Shown: positions 1 to 20,235 of the stretch, piece after piece
How the letters are laid out: each line of letters begins with the position of its first letter
Position numbering within the stretch: position 1 is the first letter of the stretch
Assembly (NCBI GenBank): GCA_022496805.1
Contig: CM040100.1
Span: 23,031,009-23,095,008, forward strand
Reading direction: 5' to 3'
Source of the DNA: Pohlia nutans
Taxonomy: Eukaryota > Streptophyta > Bryopsida > Bryales > Mniaceae
DNA: 64,000 bases
Notes under the pieces: generated by a model
Seen by the model: only the letters and a program-made list of their open reading frames with translations
Told to the model about the DNA's origin: nothing
Databases searched by the model: none
Program-made: the position numbers and the translations under genes

Positions 1-448
1 ATTATTTTAAAATTATTAATAAAAAAATATGATACATCTAACCGTACAGATGTGATCTTCACATTGGCATTTACAAATTTTCTTTGTACATCAACTCCAT
101 TTTCGGTTTCCATCAAACATTTTATAACACTTCTTTGAAAACAGTGTTGAATTGGGACGTTAAATGGTTAAAGAAGGTTGCCTTTTAGTTTCATCCACCT
201 TTATAGATGGAGTGACCTTTATCACTGTAAAATTTGAATGGGCTATTGAATCAAATAAAAAATTACAGGATACTGTTGAATTATGACTGAGTGAGTGCTT
301 TCGATTATTGTTCACCAAGGTTAGTTGCTCATGAATATTCCACATCATTTCATTGGGAGATGATATGATGTGAGATATTTCACATCATTTTGTTGGAGGG
401 AAGGCAACAGTCACAAAGGCTACTGAATGTTATGTGTTTCTCATAATC
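1..448. other. gene-free AT-rich repeat debris
   Basis: No coding exon recognised. The stretch around 400-435 (a 'ggctactgaatgttatg' phrase after 'ggaaggcaac') recurs near 9890-10080 and 21950, so it belongs to a dispersed repeat whose ends I could not define. Confidence 0.5.
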
Positions 449-546
449 CATTAGTAGAAAAGGTGGCATTGCCAAAGGAGATGCCACAGTGATTTTGCCT
501 GGGCATCTCCATGGGGAGTGCCGGAGCGCCACCTTTTCTACTAGTG
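449..546. mobile_element. CACTA-type MITE (~98 bp)
   Basis: Short element with terminal inverted repeats: the left end reads CATTAGTAGAAAAGGTGGC and the right end is the near-perfect reverse complement, ending TTTTCTACTAGTG. The CACTAGTAGAAA-type terminus is typical of non-autonomous CACTA (En/Spm) elements. The left terminus has decayed from CACTA to CATTA and the flanking 3-bp duplication is not exact, so it is probably old. Confidence 0.7.
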
Positions 547-1199
547 ACCTTTCACACTAGCATGTTCATACTAAAACAAGTCTTTATTCTCTAGATTTAT
601 CTACAGTGTTGTCAAAAAAGATTTATATGGGTGGACTGGTCAATTTTGTTTAGAATTAGTCATAACCATAACCTTTTATTTTTTCATTTTTACAACCCTT
701 TATAAATGGTCAATTCCATTTAGAATCAATCATAACCTTTTTGTTTTTATAATTATAATTATTTTTATAACCTTTAATATATATATTTTTATTAGATTCT
801 TATTCTCATTTTTCTTGAAGAAAAGAATGGGAAAGTGGGAAGAAGGTGGGATAAATCTAGAGCTCCCTTCCCCGGCCATGGGGTTCTAGTTACTGCAAGG
901 AATTTTTTTAATTTTTTCACGTTGGAACATCATAGAGGGTATTGGTTGTAACTCACAAAATAATCTAAGTGGCACCAAAATAACTAAATTATTTATTAAA
1001 CGTAATATGTGGGTACGGAAAATTTGTTTCTAGCTATAAGTGGCTTGAATACTTGAGTAGGCTAAAATAGGCTTGACAAAATGTAAATGTACCTTACAAG
1101 TACATATACAACATTGACAATGTTTAGTAGATGAAGAGTTAACCCCTATTGTCTTATGGTTTTACTCACCCTATGACCACAACTTCAAAATTCCAAAGT

Positions 1200-1525
1200 G
1201 ACGACTGTAGGTCGGAGCTGGTTTAGAAAAATGGTATTGACAACTATAGGTACCACCTTTGGCTTTCCAACAGTTGTAGGATTTGTAAGTGAGCCGGCGA
1301 GCCGCAAGCCGGCAGTCGACAATTTTGGGGACATAGTTTTCTATGATGTAAACTTTTTATGATGTAACCTAGTCTTTCACATCTTTGAATGGTCTTCCTG
1401 TGACTGCTCTATTCCGCCCTCAAAGACCATTATGTAAAGTAACCTAGTCTATCAAGTCTTATTCAATTTTATGGCCTTACACTTGGTGATTGGTGGTGTG
1501 GAGAGAAGCGTAGCCTTAGTTTTAT
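1200..1525. repeat. dispersed repeat, family K, copy 1
   Basis: About 325 bp aligns in the same orientation with 32310-32600. Shared blocks include 'aggtcggagctggtt', 'gatgtaacctagtctttcac', 'tgaatggtcttcct' and a common right end 'tggtggtgtggagagaagc'. Only the right end recurs near 9030-9078. Class unknown; the right ends finish in CTAGT or TTAGT, but no clear Helitron hairpin was seen. Confidence 0.6.
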
Positions 1526-1708
1526 ATAGTATCGAAATAATTATAAAAAATTAGTGTTTTGAAATCTTCTTAAAAACTATAGGATTGAATCTATAAAAAA
1601 TAAATAAAATAAATAGTAGCAATATACAAAATTATGGCTAAATGTCATAACAATGAGGTTTCTACTTTATACTTGTGTGAAGTAACTACACTTAATTGCG
1701 GCTTTTGT

Positions 1709-2293
1709 TTAACCTCTAAATGCACATAGCCCTCTCCAGATTTGGAGAATTGCAAATATGCGTAATAAAATGCAACTAAGAGGGATATTTTGAACTTGAT
1801 GTAAAAATAAAAGGTATACATTAGGAATTTTAGATTCTATCCATATGGTTAGTTCTATGATTCCAATCACCAATATTTTGTAAAAAATTTGAAACTTAAA
1901 ATTCAAAATTCTTTTATGATTTGATTTCAAATAAGATATTGACACTTTGTAGATGAAATCTGTTGTAATGGGTTGAAATGTAATACTTTAAGTGTATTGA
2001 TTTTTGGAGATTTTTTGGTTGCTTAATTTTATGAGTTGACTTTTTCAAGAGCACTTTTGAACACTTTTGAACTAAGATCTTAAATCTTTTTGGTGAATTA
2101 CTGCAACATGAAATGAGGCATAAAAATTTCACAAATCATCTCCTTTCTAATCCATCCACACTTACACGAAGCTAACTTTCCATAAAATCTATAATTAAAA
2201 AACCACACTGCGAAAAATGCACGACGGATGAGAAAACGTGGATGAAATCTGTACATCGTTCAAAAAATGGACGCTTGGGCAGTTAAGGGTTAA
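1709..2293 (-). mobile_element. TTAA-flanked piggyBac-like MITE
   Basis: 585-bp element bounded by TTAA, left terminus TTAACCTCTAAATGC and right terminus CAGTTAAGGGTTAA. It is an inverted copy of the element at 37189-37764; both share blocks such as the 'ccaaatttggagagg' terminus and the 'gctaactttccataaaatct' region. No coding capacity seen. Confidence 0.7.
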
Positions 2294-2866
2294 AAGTGAT
2301 CCAATAGTTTCTTACATAAGAATGTATACAGTTTTAATATTAGAGCCTAATGTAAGTATATCCCATTGGAGTACACCACAATCTTCATTTTTAAACACTA
2401 TGATGATAATCAACTAACTATTATATATAGTAGGTGAATATTAGAAAAGAGTATTTTAAGAAAGAAAAGAACAAAAAAAGAGCCATAATTATAACGTCAT
2501 ATGTTGAGCATAACAATCTTTAGTTTTCTTGGCTTGGTCCCTTTTCTAAAGTGCTACCAATAGTATAGAGACATCATTCTTCAATAGAAAAAATGACAAC
2601 TCTATAGTAGTATTGTAAATCTTGAATTCATGATTTTTCTTGCAAAAAAGAGATTGTAGAAAAAGGACCAAGTAGTGGCAAATTCAAAAATATTATGAAA
2701 TGTTTGATGTTGAAATGAACAAAATAAATAATTCAAATTCTCACCAAACTAATTTGTGAAGTGCTACTGAGACTAATTTTCTCAATGTTAATACCCATGT
2801 TAATACCAAAGTTTGGTAACTATTTAGTAGGTAGGTGGAGATGCTCATATCCCGGTGTTTTACATA

Positions 2867-3095
2867 CTCCCTTTGTCCGGAAATAATTGTCCTAGTTTTT
2901 GGTATTTTGTTTTTGCAATATTTGTCCTATGTTTTATACTTCAAACGTGAGCGTTGTCTACTTCAAACGAGGCAGACAATGAGAGTGGGACAAAAACTAC
3001 ATACTACTATTAAAGATAGACTTTTCTAGTACTGAGATGACTTTTCTTGACAAAAAAAGTGTTAAGTTAAATTAAATACGCCAAAAGTTAAGACA
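2867..3095. mobile_element. Stowaway-like MITE, right end decayed
   Basis: Begins TA|CTCCCTTTGTCCGGAAATAA, the Stowaway (Tc1/mariner) type terminus. Its opening closely matches the ends of the intact element at 15566-16181, and its interior resembles 21175-21425. The right end weakly mirrors the left (about 'gttaagacaattaattcc') and has lost the CTCCC terminus. Confidence 0.6.
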
Positions 3096-3120
3096 ATTAA
3101 TTCCACATAATTATTTTATC

Positions 3121-3392
3121 TTAACCCTTAATCGAACGCATAAAGCTCTACGTTTTTATTTATTTTTATTTTATTTTAAATTTTTATTTTGTTAGAAGAA
3201 TTTTGCTCATAACTTCCACTCCGTTAAACCAAATGAGGTTTTTTAAATGTCAATACAAGCATATCAATTTAAGGGATCTATACTTGTTTAGAATAGAACC
3301 AAAGGAAATCAAAAAGAGAATCATGCTTAAAATGGAGTTTAAGAAAGATTTTGGGTGTGGGAATCAAGAAAGCCATGTCCATTAAGGGTTAA
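3121..3392. mobile_element. TTAA-flanked piggyBac-like MITE (272 bp)
   Basis: Starts TTAACCCTTAATCG and ends CCATTAAGGGTTAA, an inverted pair with TTAA on both sides. Interior AT-rich without a recognisable gene. Confidence 0.65.
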
Positions 3393-3565
3393 CAGACTTA
3401 TAAAAACTCACCAAGAGAATGTTTGAATCAATGATTTTTGAAAATAATCCAATTGCTACACTTGAAATACAATGGCTAATTTTAATGAAGGATTTTTGAA
3501 AATGTGAAAGGAAAAATAACCGAATAATTAGTAAAAAGTTAGATGATTAGCCAAATTTTACCTAG

Positions 3566-3652
3566 TTATCACCCAAGTATCAACCAAATATCAACCCAAG
3601 TATCAACCCAAGTATCAACCCAAGTATCAACCCAAGTATCAACCCAAGTATC
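3566..3652. repeat. 12-bp tandem repeat
   Basis: About seven copies of a 12-bp unit (caacccaagtat); the first copies are slightly degenerate and the last five near-identical. Minisatellite; no coding frame claimed. Confidence 0.9.
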
Positions 3653-4091
3653 ATGAAAAAAGGTGGCTACCATGGGAAAGCTGAAAAAAAGATCACTAGT
3701 CTGAATGTCAAACTAAACTTAGTGGAAGCATCTCAAAAGCTCCCAGAGATTATTCCTCTCTGGTGGCTGTATAGACTCCCTCATTACGTCACAAGTCAGA
3801 GTCACTCGTTGACAACTACTTTGACTCTTTACCCATAATTTTTGTTTCTAAACACAAACGCATGATCTGTATCTACTAGCGACCTGGATTTCAGCATCCA
3901 AAATGAAGGATGATCGCAGATAGAGGTATTTTTAGATTCGAAGGCAACAATGGTCAATCCTACCTTATCATGCAAAACCAAAATTCTCCAAGTATCATTC
4001 GACAAAATGTAGTTATTTTCCCTCAGAATTCATCAAGTATTGTTTTCCCACAATTGGTTAAGACCCACCGAAATTGTACATGTCAACATTA

Positions 4092-4769
4092 CACTAAAAT
4101 TGTGATTTAGTGTCCTGAACACTATTTCTTAACACGGATATTATTTGACTTTTTGGAGATCAATAGTGTCCTTGTTAAAAAAATTACTTTGAAATTTAAA
4201 ATGATAAAAACTCCAAGTAAACCTTTAGATGTAATTGAATTATCGGTAAAGGCAACACGGGGTAGCCTGTCTGCTACCCTCAGATTTTTCATCTTCAAAT
4301 AGAAATCTCTATCAGAGACTGTCACAAGGAGCCAAGCCGCTTGGTTTGGGATTGATGTGGGCGGACCTAGAGATTCCACCATAGGAACGCTAGTGTGGTA
4401 TGGGGGAGCTTCTCTTGCATTGGGGAGGTTCAAAGTTTGAATCTCTCTGACAACGGAGTGCATTGTTATTGGTCAAAAAAAAAGGGGCCAAAACTCATTT
4501 TCGCCGCCTTTCAAGCTAAAAAACCTGTTAAATTGCCTTGTCTTTCCTCTTGTGGAATTTTTTTGCTCGACTTTACGAATAACACTAATGTTCCGATGAT
4601 GAATGGCAACTTTATAATAAACATGGTGTCACTCTCAAACAGGAACATGACATGTTTAGTGAAAGTGGGAATGATAAGTGGCAAACTCCTATAGAGACAC
4701 AATTTCTCCTCACCTTTGAACGAACTGTGGTAATCAATTCTCGTTGGACACTAAATCACAATTTTAGTG
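4092..4769. mobile_element. CACTA-type non-autonomous element (~680 bp)
   Basis: Left end CACTAAAATTGTGATTTAGT matches the right end as an inverted repeat over about 25 bases; the element starts CACTA and ends TAGTG. A related, smaller inverted copy lies at 21984-22290 with shared interior phrases ('gtggcaaactcct', 'cctttgaacgaactg'). The 3-bp flanks (TTA/TAG) do not match. The interior around 4240-4470 looks like a separate inserted repeat ending in a Pol III box-B-like sequence. Confidence 0.65.
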
Positions 4770-4952
4770 TAGTAAAGATGGAGAAATTTTACCTTCCAAT
4801 CTGACTCTGTTGTCTGTATGTGTGTGTCAAGTCTGGTTGCGGATCACCTCAGAATTGACCAAGTCGTCACTAGTCTTCGCTATCAGACTCCATGACTGAT
4901 CTCTTCATATTGATCACCTCCTTTGCAAACCAGAAGACAGTCACATTAATTG

Positions 4953-4966
4953 CTTGGTTATATATG
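4953..4966 (+). promoter_or_regulatory. TATA-box candidate for the P450 gene
   Basis: The motif TTATATATGTGG lies about 110-120 bp before the P450 start codon, a normal plant TATA-to-ATG distance for a short leader. It is the closest TATA-like motif to the gene. The transcription start is not determined. Confidence 0.45.
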
Positions 4967-5074
4967 TGGTCACGGAATTGAGAACCTCAGAGTAGTGTTG
5001 GCTTTTCACTTACAGTACAGCACAAAATTCAATTAGCTTCAGGAGCTTCCAAAGTGTAAAATTATCAGCTAGCA

Positions 5075-12991
<7,917 letters not shown>

Positions 12992-13759
12992 AGGGACTGG
13001 ATTTGCACACCCTTGATTGTGTACATTGAGAGAGTAGGTTGCATCTCCAGGCATACAACATTGTGGGATCACCTTGAGGAGAACTCAAATAGCAATCAGT
13101 TAGACACCTAAACTCAATCAATATGCTTTGAAATAGGTACTAAAATACTACAGATTTTGACAGAGCTAAAACTCGCAAGTTATATAAAATGTCATGAAAC
13201 GAACTAACCGCTCACAAGTCGGTCACTGATGCTCCTCTTGAGATTCGGCTCAGGCTCTTGTATCCTGCACAGGGCACGCTAGCATGCCAAATCACTGTCC
13301 ATGTTAAGGTGACCAAATTGGAATATCAGGAAACATTTAGAAGAGTGATGAGTCAAAGTACAGACGTCCACATGTGGAAGGACAAAAACTTGTAGTCATT
13401 TTGCAATTAAACGTAAATTATATAAGAAACAATTATCTCAATGCCAGTAAGGGCTACAATCATGTAGGTCTGGAAAAAAAACAGATCGATATTTGCATTC
13501 ATGGTCATTAAGCCTTCGGCTTAACAGTTGAAGTACAGTGACTCAGATGCTGCTACAACAAGAACCTACGGTCTATTGAGACTTGAAGAACAAATAGGCA
13601 AACTCAATTCAATTTACATAAAAGACATAATACAGGTCTCTCCTCGTTGCTAAAAACTGCATCGTACAAATTAGGCCAACCTACAATCCACGTAGATGCC
13701 CATTGATCTAAGCTCTGGACACCTCTGCAAGTATTAATACATGCTCTAGAGTACCATTA
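12992..13759. other. P450-RBD1 convergent intergenic region
   Basis: Between two genes that point toward each other. It must hold both 3' untranslated regions; no additional gene, repeat family or RNA gene was recognised. Confidence 0.5.
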
Positions 13760-15350
13760 CTACTGTAAGAAATAGCCAGAAAGGAAAAGAGCAAAGAAAA
13801 ACAAGAGGGAGCCATAGATGACAAGACTCTTCTGGCCTGCTGTCAACGTGTTCCCACCCAGTCCATATTGTTGGTTTTGGGCAAATCCGGCCACCTCCAC
13901 ACTCTTGGTTTGGTAGTAACTCTTGGCAGCACCGCATGTAGGGCATAGCCAATCTTCTGGAAGGTCTCGCCACAGAGTGCCTGCAGCCACCGGGTAGCCC
14001 GGGTCTCCCTTCTGTTCCTCATATGTGTGACCACATGAGCGGCACTCATATGCACCGGTATTGATCACGGCAAACCTCTCCTCCAACCCTGTGCACAAAA
14101 ACCATCACACCCTTGTTATTGTTGCACAGATATACAATAAGAGGAGCCAATTTGTATCGTTAAAAATAAGATACTAAAACAGTTTAAGGACCTAATCCCG
14201 CCTCTTATACTGAACCTGGTTATCATCAGCAACTCATATCTATTCATACACTTGGTTTGCCTTCAATTAGCAAGCTAGGGATGTAAGCATGACTATGGCC
14301 ACTGACACTAGTAGAAACAATGTTAGAAATAACGTGAACGTGTCATTTGGTTTGTGTTCACTACAACACAGATAACGTAATTTTAACATTATCTGTGTAA
14401 TTGCCAACACAATTAAGTGACATTTTGTCGTTATTTCTAACATGGATTTCTATTAGTGTGATTTTTGAGTGGAAATGGGGTTGGCTACTGACACTCCTAG
14501 TCGTTCACAACCTCCAACATTGAAATTGCATAAGAAATTCATACATATTGATAAAAAATCAATCTCAACATGTATTCAAAGATCTATCTGCCAATGAAAG
14601 CACACTAGATCAATGATACTCTGACATTTTCTTTCTTTAACGCATTCCCAGTAATCAATCTGCTGAGTTCAACATAATTTGAAAGAAATCTTTCCTGAAT
14701 TATGACTTGGTTCTAAATTTGCAGTCGTGGAATGTTTCTAAAGTTGCATACTCTTCGGGTGACATGCTCACATTATTTAAGTGATCTATTTTGTCTTTCA
14801 GTGCTACAATAAAAACGATGCCAGCAAAACGCTACTCAAGAATGTTACGTGACCTACCCTCGCGAGTTTGAAGAGGCTTCTGAGGCTCCTCGACCTTCAG
14901 CATGGTGTCCTGCAAGGCCTCCTGCAGAACCTCCTGCTCCGTCTGCTTCTCCTCAACATTATCCTGCTCGCTGTCAAACACAAACTCAGATCTAATTACT
15001 GTAAACCTAAATACTAATGAACTAAACCCTAGCACACGAAAAACCAATCCTGTAATGCGCGTCTTTACAAAAATAATTCAAATATCACCGCATTCTCGAA
15101 GGAATCAAAACTCCAGGGTAAGGAGAGAAAAAAAAAAAAAAAAAAAAAACATCAATTCAACTGAGCTCACCCCAGCCGCAGCGACAACGCTTGTTGTTGT
15201 TCTTCTTCTTGCGGACTTCAACCCCGGCAGCGATTTTAGGGTCGGGGCGAGTCCCAGGGTCCCATGCTGGGGAGCTCCGAAGATCCTCTGCTTCCCGAGG
15301 AAAAGAGATGATGAAGGCGCAACAGTGGAAGCAGCTGCAACAGATGCCAT
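13760..15350 (-). CDS. RBD1: plastid rubredoxin RBD1 for PSII assembly (211 aa, three exons)
   Basis: Thylakoid-anchored rubredoxin. In plants, algae and cyanobacteria RBD1/RubA is required for photosystem II assembly. Exons on the minus strand: 15171-15350, 14858-14984, 13760-14088. Exon 1 encodes a Ser/Ala/Arg-rich transit peptide beginning MASVAAAST. Exon 3 encodes the conserved part: the iron-binding pairs CRSC (118-121) and CPTC (151-154), the segment LPEDWLCPTCGAA, the conserved tail GFAQNQQYGLGGN, and a C-terminal membrane helix ending ALFLSGYFLQ. The C-terminal half closely resembles the Arabidopsis protein as I remember it. The exon 1-2 junction is the weakest point: the better-looking CAG acceptor at 14971-14972 breaks the frame, whereas a TGAG acceptor before 14984 keeps it, so I chose the latter. 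Intron 1 has a ~25-base A run (plus strand); intron 2 holds a repeat split by a CACTA MITE. The 3' end faces the P450 gene. Confidence 0.92.
14222..14640. repeat. dispersed repeat family L in RBD1 intron 2
   Basis: Matches 46890-47220 and part of 40512-40720: 'cttcaattagcaag', 'gtaagcatgact', 'gaaattgcataagaaattc', 'aaaatggggttg'. A CACTA MITE is inserted in this copy at 14306-14458. Class unknown. Confidence 0.65.
14306..14458. mobile_element. CACTA-type MITE in RBD1 intron 2
   Basis: CACTAGTAGAAACAATGTTA at the left, inverse ending TTTCTATTAGTG at the right; perfect TGA duplication (14303-14305, 14459-14461). 153 bp with a near-palindromic interior around 'gataacgtaattttaacattatc', so it can form a hairpin in the transcript. 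Confidence 0.88.
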
Positions 15351-15478
15351 TGCAACTGAAATTCAAGCTCAAAATCACAAATGCGGAGCAGAAAATTTTG
15401 TGCTGTAGGTGAGTTGCGGGATCGATGATGAGGGAGACGGTGTTGGAGCGGATAGAGCAAGAACGCGGTGATAGGGGC

Positions 15479-15553
15479 GCGCGGTGGTAGGGTACGTTAC
15501 GTTCTACCGTCTATATGTTATCCACAATCGACTGAGGCTCCCCTACCACCGCG
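15479..15553. promoter_or_regulatory. GC-rich inverted repeat upstream of RBD1
   Basis: A 13-base arm (cgcggtggtaggg) and its inverse (ccctaccaccgcg) flank ~48 bp, about 130-200 bp upstream of the RBD1 start codon. Position suggests the promoter or leader; function is inferred only. Confidence 0.4.
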
Positions 15554-15565
15554 TGATGAAGAATA

Positions 15566-16181
15566 CTCCCTCTGTCCGGAAATAACTGACCTAGTTTTTG
15601 GCACTTTTCAACTTACAGTCTACCCTCTATAATATGGCACTCCATAATATGACGATATTAGAGTCAGTTTCCATTATTCAACTGGAACTGGAGGTGTGTC
15701 TAGCTCGAACCCGGGCAGGAAGCAAAAAGTTTCACCACATTTAGGCGCTATGAACATCTTCTTGATTCTTGATTCAACTCCTGTCCAGGAGCTCCGACTG
15801 CGTAGTTTGAGTTTCACAAGCCTGGAGGTCCGACCTAGAGGGGTCCAGTTGGGTAGTGGAAATTGGCTCTTAGTGTTTCAAGCAAAGCACATGTGACAAT
15901 TTGTTTTTGTGACTAATCCATGTCTGCCACCTTGAAGTTAGACCGCTTCCCAAACATGTCATAATAGAGAGGGACAATTGTAACCTTTTTTTTGCCAAAA
16001 AAGTAGTCTCATTACTCAAAAAATGGTTTATTTTATTAGTAGTATGTAATTTTGTGTCACTCTCATTGTTCGCCCAGTTTGAAGTAGATATGGCTCACAT
16101 TTGTAGTATAAAACATAGGACAAAGCCACTAGGGGGAAAAAAATGTCAAAAACTAGGACAATTATTTCCGAACAGAGGGAG
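15566..16181. mobile_element. Stowaway-like MITE (616 bp)
   Basis: Ends CTCCCTCTGTCCGGAAATAA / TTATTTCCGAACAGAGGGAG with TA duplications at 15564-15565 and 16182-16183. A subterminal inverted block around 'ctagtttttgg' / 'caaaaactag' extends the repeat. Lies just upstream of RBD1. Confidence 0.9.
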
Positions 16182-16183
16182 TA

Positions 16184-18930
16184 TTGCTTTTGGAATATGC
16201 GGCCATTTCAGCATCTTTTTCCCAATTCCACCCTTGTGAACTGGTGGTGTACATTCCAAATCAAAATGTCTACGGTCAGTACATGAGAGTGGAATTGGAA
16301 ACATCATGGTAATAGGTTGGTGTCATGGCATTTTTTTGGGGCAAAATATTGCCAGATTGCACATTCAATAAACAAATAATATGGCTAAAAAATGGCCAAA
16401 AACCATGAAGTTTTTCGCCATCAAACTTCAAATTAAAATAAATAAATAAATGAAATCACCAAATTGTGGATCGAAATAATACAAATTTATATGTGATATA
16501 TCTTCTATTGTTATATTTTCAATCCAATATGTGGATGAATGTTGAAATACAGAGCACCACTATAACATTTTATATTGCTACTTTGGTACTTCATGGAAAA
16601 TGAAAAAATGCAATAGTTGGTGTACCTTAAAAAACAAACTCTTGTTTGAGAAACTGAGAAAATGATTTGGTAGAATTCTTCTATGAAGATGTTAATAAAT
16701 GAAATTGAATGAGAAATTGCAATTTGTTTGAAGTTTGTATGAATAAATTTTACTTAATTGAGATCATCGGAGCACCAATTGTTGACACTAAACTATTCTC
16801 AAAGTACAAAATGTTTCATCTTGTATTGATTACTTGTGTTGAGGTGTTCTTGTGGTAGGGGAGTCTTTTGGCTTCAAAATCAAGTACTACTTCCTGAAGC
16901 AATGAATGTAGTGAATGTGGTGAAGCATGTAGTGTAAAAAAGTCTTTAATTAGAAAATATTTCAGTTACATCTTACTTCTTATCTAATTATGATACCGGT
17001 ATCCATCAAATTTATTTTTCAAAATTACCCATTAGTCTTTGATGCATTAAATTTGATTTGTAATAACAATGTAAAAAACTTGTTTGTCATAAAAAAATGA
17101 GATTTTTAGGGTTTTTACCCTACCTACACTATTTTTGGTATATAAATTTCATGTTTCATTAAATCATCATATGTACATGTGTTTTAAGGAAAAAAACCCT
17201 TTGTAAGAGTTTCATAATTTTGCACATTTTTCCATTCATAGATTTTAAAGGCTTATTAAATACCATGGAATGGGAGGATTCTAATTTTAGAATATAACTT
17301 CATAATAATTCATCATATAGTCACATGAGACCACCTAATTTTTTAATAATGAAGTTTTAATTATCTACGATCAGTTTTACACTACATTTAGTTGAAACAC
17401 TATATCCTATTTTCTACTAATGTGGTTATAGTGGGGCACTGTTCCAAAAAAAATTCAACCAAAGATATCATTGTTTGTATATCCCTCATACCCATAGGGT
17501 ATTTTCATGGTACGGTGTACTTATTCGATGACCAAAAGAACGTCCATGCAATGCACATTTAGCATTTTTGTCAAAATCACTCTTTTTCAAAACATATTAA
17601 AATTCATTGGTAATTGAGTTATCTGTTGTTGCGATGCAAATGCATATATAATGTAAAAAAAATTAGTATTGTTATTTTGATGAGTTTTAAAATATCTCAT
17701 TTGAAGAAGAAATGAATAGGGAACATTAGGAAAAGATTGTAAATTGATTCATGATCCCTATAAGGCTTTAATTGCCTTGTTTATTGACTAACAAGAGTGA
17801 AACCCTAGATTTATCTTCTTAGAATGAATTTTGATATTTAATTTGAGTTTTGATAGTTGTTGAAAAGAAAGGTGAAGAATGTTTTACCTTTCTTTTAGTT
17901 TTTTGTGAATTTATCATTAAAATAAGTGAATGGATAGAGGTATGCGGGGTATTTGGTTCACCCAATTAGTTTTTGGGTGCCCATATGGCATTGTATGGGC
18001 TGATGTGTCCCCCCTTATGGCATGATAAGGGAGGGTCTTCTTCTCTCGAACACCATTATCTTTTGTGTCCATTCTTTAATTTTCTAATTTGTGCTGTGCA
18101 TTTGAGGAGGAGCAACTTACTGTGTATACCTTGGATTCTAATAAAATTTTGTGAGAATGTTTCTTTTTCTGTTGTGATTTCAATGGTGTGTGTCTTTCTT
18201 CATTTAGAGTTGTTATGAGAAAGTTATGGCTTGTGAAGTGAAGGGTGGTTTACTGCCGTCGGAATTCAAGAGCCCGACCTTTGAGAGTTTGTAGAAATTT
18301 GTACAAAGTTTATTTTATTGTAAAATTTTGTGAGTGTTTGTATCAAGTTTATAGCTTTCTAGAAAGCTATTAAAATCTTATTTTGGAGTTCATATATAAA
18401 AGTTATGAGTGTATAAGTGAGGGGGTTTAGAAATTCCGCATCTTTTAGGAGTTCTATTTTTGAGGAGCTATAAAAACTGGACAGTATCACGATTTGAGCT
18501 AAGTTTTTTACGTGACATAGATAATAAAGTTAGCTCTCCAAAAAGCTATGGCGTCGAGTATTTGGAGATTTTATGAATATTATACGTGCTCTAAAGTAGG
18601 GAGGTGTACAGTTGTCAACGAGTTTTGAAGTCTCAATTTTAGCACGCTATATATATTAATCGATAAATTACTTTATTTTTAAACTTTTATAGATTATGTA
18701 GCTTTGTGTTGGCTTTTCTAAAAAGTCATAGCAAGCTTGATTTGGAGTAGTTATGCATATGTGGCATTCATTTGAGTGTTGACAGTAGTTTTGAGGATTC
18801 AAGTATCAATGCGACTTGTTTCTTTTGTAATGTAAAGCATAAACAACAATTTGCACTATGATATTCCCCCATACCTTGAACTTAAACTAGTTGCAGCTAG
18901 AAACCCCGCGTTTTCCCATAGCAAAACATT
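16184..18930. other. AT-rich intergenic DNA, no gene recognised
   Basis: About 2.7 kb with only short frames of low-complexity composition. No domain, RNA gene or complete transposon ends were recognised. Confidence 0.5.
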
Positions 18931-18939
18931 CTCTACCCG

Positions 18940-19294
18940 ACACCGAAAAGTCCATCAAAGTTTGAAGAAGATACCACAAATTTTGCTTTATTATACTCTT
19001 ATTTGTTCACTCTAAATAGTTAAAAGGTATGGAAGATCTTGGTGGTATATCATTATTAGGTGTGTAAGATGTGTGTAAAAGCTTGGTGGTTTTCAAAAGT
19101 GTTCTAGCTTCTTTCTTGGTGCTAAAAACTTTTCAAAACCACCAAGCTCTTACATACCTCTTACACACCTAATAATAATAGACCACCAAGATCTTCCACA
19201 CCTTTTAACTATTTGGAGTGAACAAATAAGAGTAAAATAAAGCAAAATTCATTGTAGATTCTTCAAATTCAAGGTGACTTTACGGATAACTCTA
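18940..19294. mobile_element. family B foldback element (~355 bp)
   Basis: Nearly the whole element is a long inverted repeat: the left arm ('cttatttgttcactc', 'taaaaggtatggaagatctt', 'attaggtgtgtaagatg') is mirrored in the right arm, with a loop near 19100-19130. The right end TTTACGGATAACTCTA is shared with 23245-23604 and a variant closes the half copy at 12230-12386; the left end is decayed. Transcripts would form long double-stranded hairpins. Confidence 0.8.
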
Positions 19295-20235
19295 ATATTT
19301 TGAACTAATTTTTCTTAACAAATGGTGAGATTGATGTATATGAAATCTAAAGATACATTCTTTATTTTTCTAAAGGCTTTACATTAAGAAATATGAATAT
19401 TTGAAAGTACCCTTTTGAACAAAAAACACAATGAACATGATGAAAGTTCAACGATGAATATTGTGCATGATTTCTAATCTTTTTGCAGATTCAACTCAAA
19501 ACCAATGTGTAACGTCTTATATAGATTACTATAATGATTTTGAATTTCTTCAAATCTTCTTTTACATGCTTAAAATGCCTAAATTCTAAAAAGATGTCTA
19601 TATTAAGTAAAATTGCAATATAGAAAATATTTTTAAATAAAAAAATTGCGGAAAGGAGTACAATAAGTAAATTCTATGTGCATAAAGAGTTTGAAGGTTA
19701 AATTCCAAAAATTGCATTACAAACAGAGTGCATTTGTCAAAAACAGTGCATTGTGATTGCATCAAAAATATTATAAATGCACAAGGTTCTCTAATTTAGC
19801 AACTTATTTTTAAAAATTGAACATCGCATTTGTATTCAAAGGATTGAATGTTAATTACTTTCATAATCCTATAAGTTTATTTCCATCCAATAATCTTATA
19901 TTGAGCTTGAAAGGTCAGAATTTTCCTAAATCCATTTCTTTGAAAATCTTTCACTTTGGACTACTTTTTCCACTAATGAGAACACTCTTCTACTCATATC
20001 TCTTTAATGTCACATCTATTGTAAGGGATAAAATACATATGACTATATGGAACTTTGTAATGTTCCATAGTAGAAAATATCGTTTCTAAAACATGCCAAC
20101 TCTTACCTAAACTTTTTAATGTCACAACCTCCAATGCCCAAAACACATGTGGTGCTATAAAGTTCTATGATGTTTGATATTGGAAAATATTATTTTTGAA
20201 TGGTAATATCACTACATCATGAAAGTGGAAGAACT

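Noticed and set aside
1200..1525. Family K repeat as a Helitron (right end near CTAG)
   Set aside because: Ends CTAGT/TTAGT in places, but no convincing 3' hairpin and no defined 5' TC end.
14971..14972. CAG acceptor for RBD1 exon 2
   Set aside because: Splice score by eye is better, but joining it to exon 1 breaks the reading frame; the TGAG acceptor 14 bases upstream on the gene strand preserves it.
17973..18218. 81-residue hydrophobic frame as a transposon-encoded protein
   Set aside because: No reverse transcriptase or transposase motif; AT-rich chance frame.
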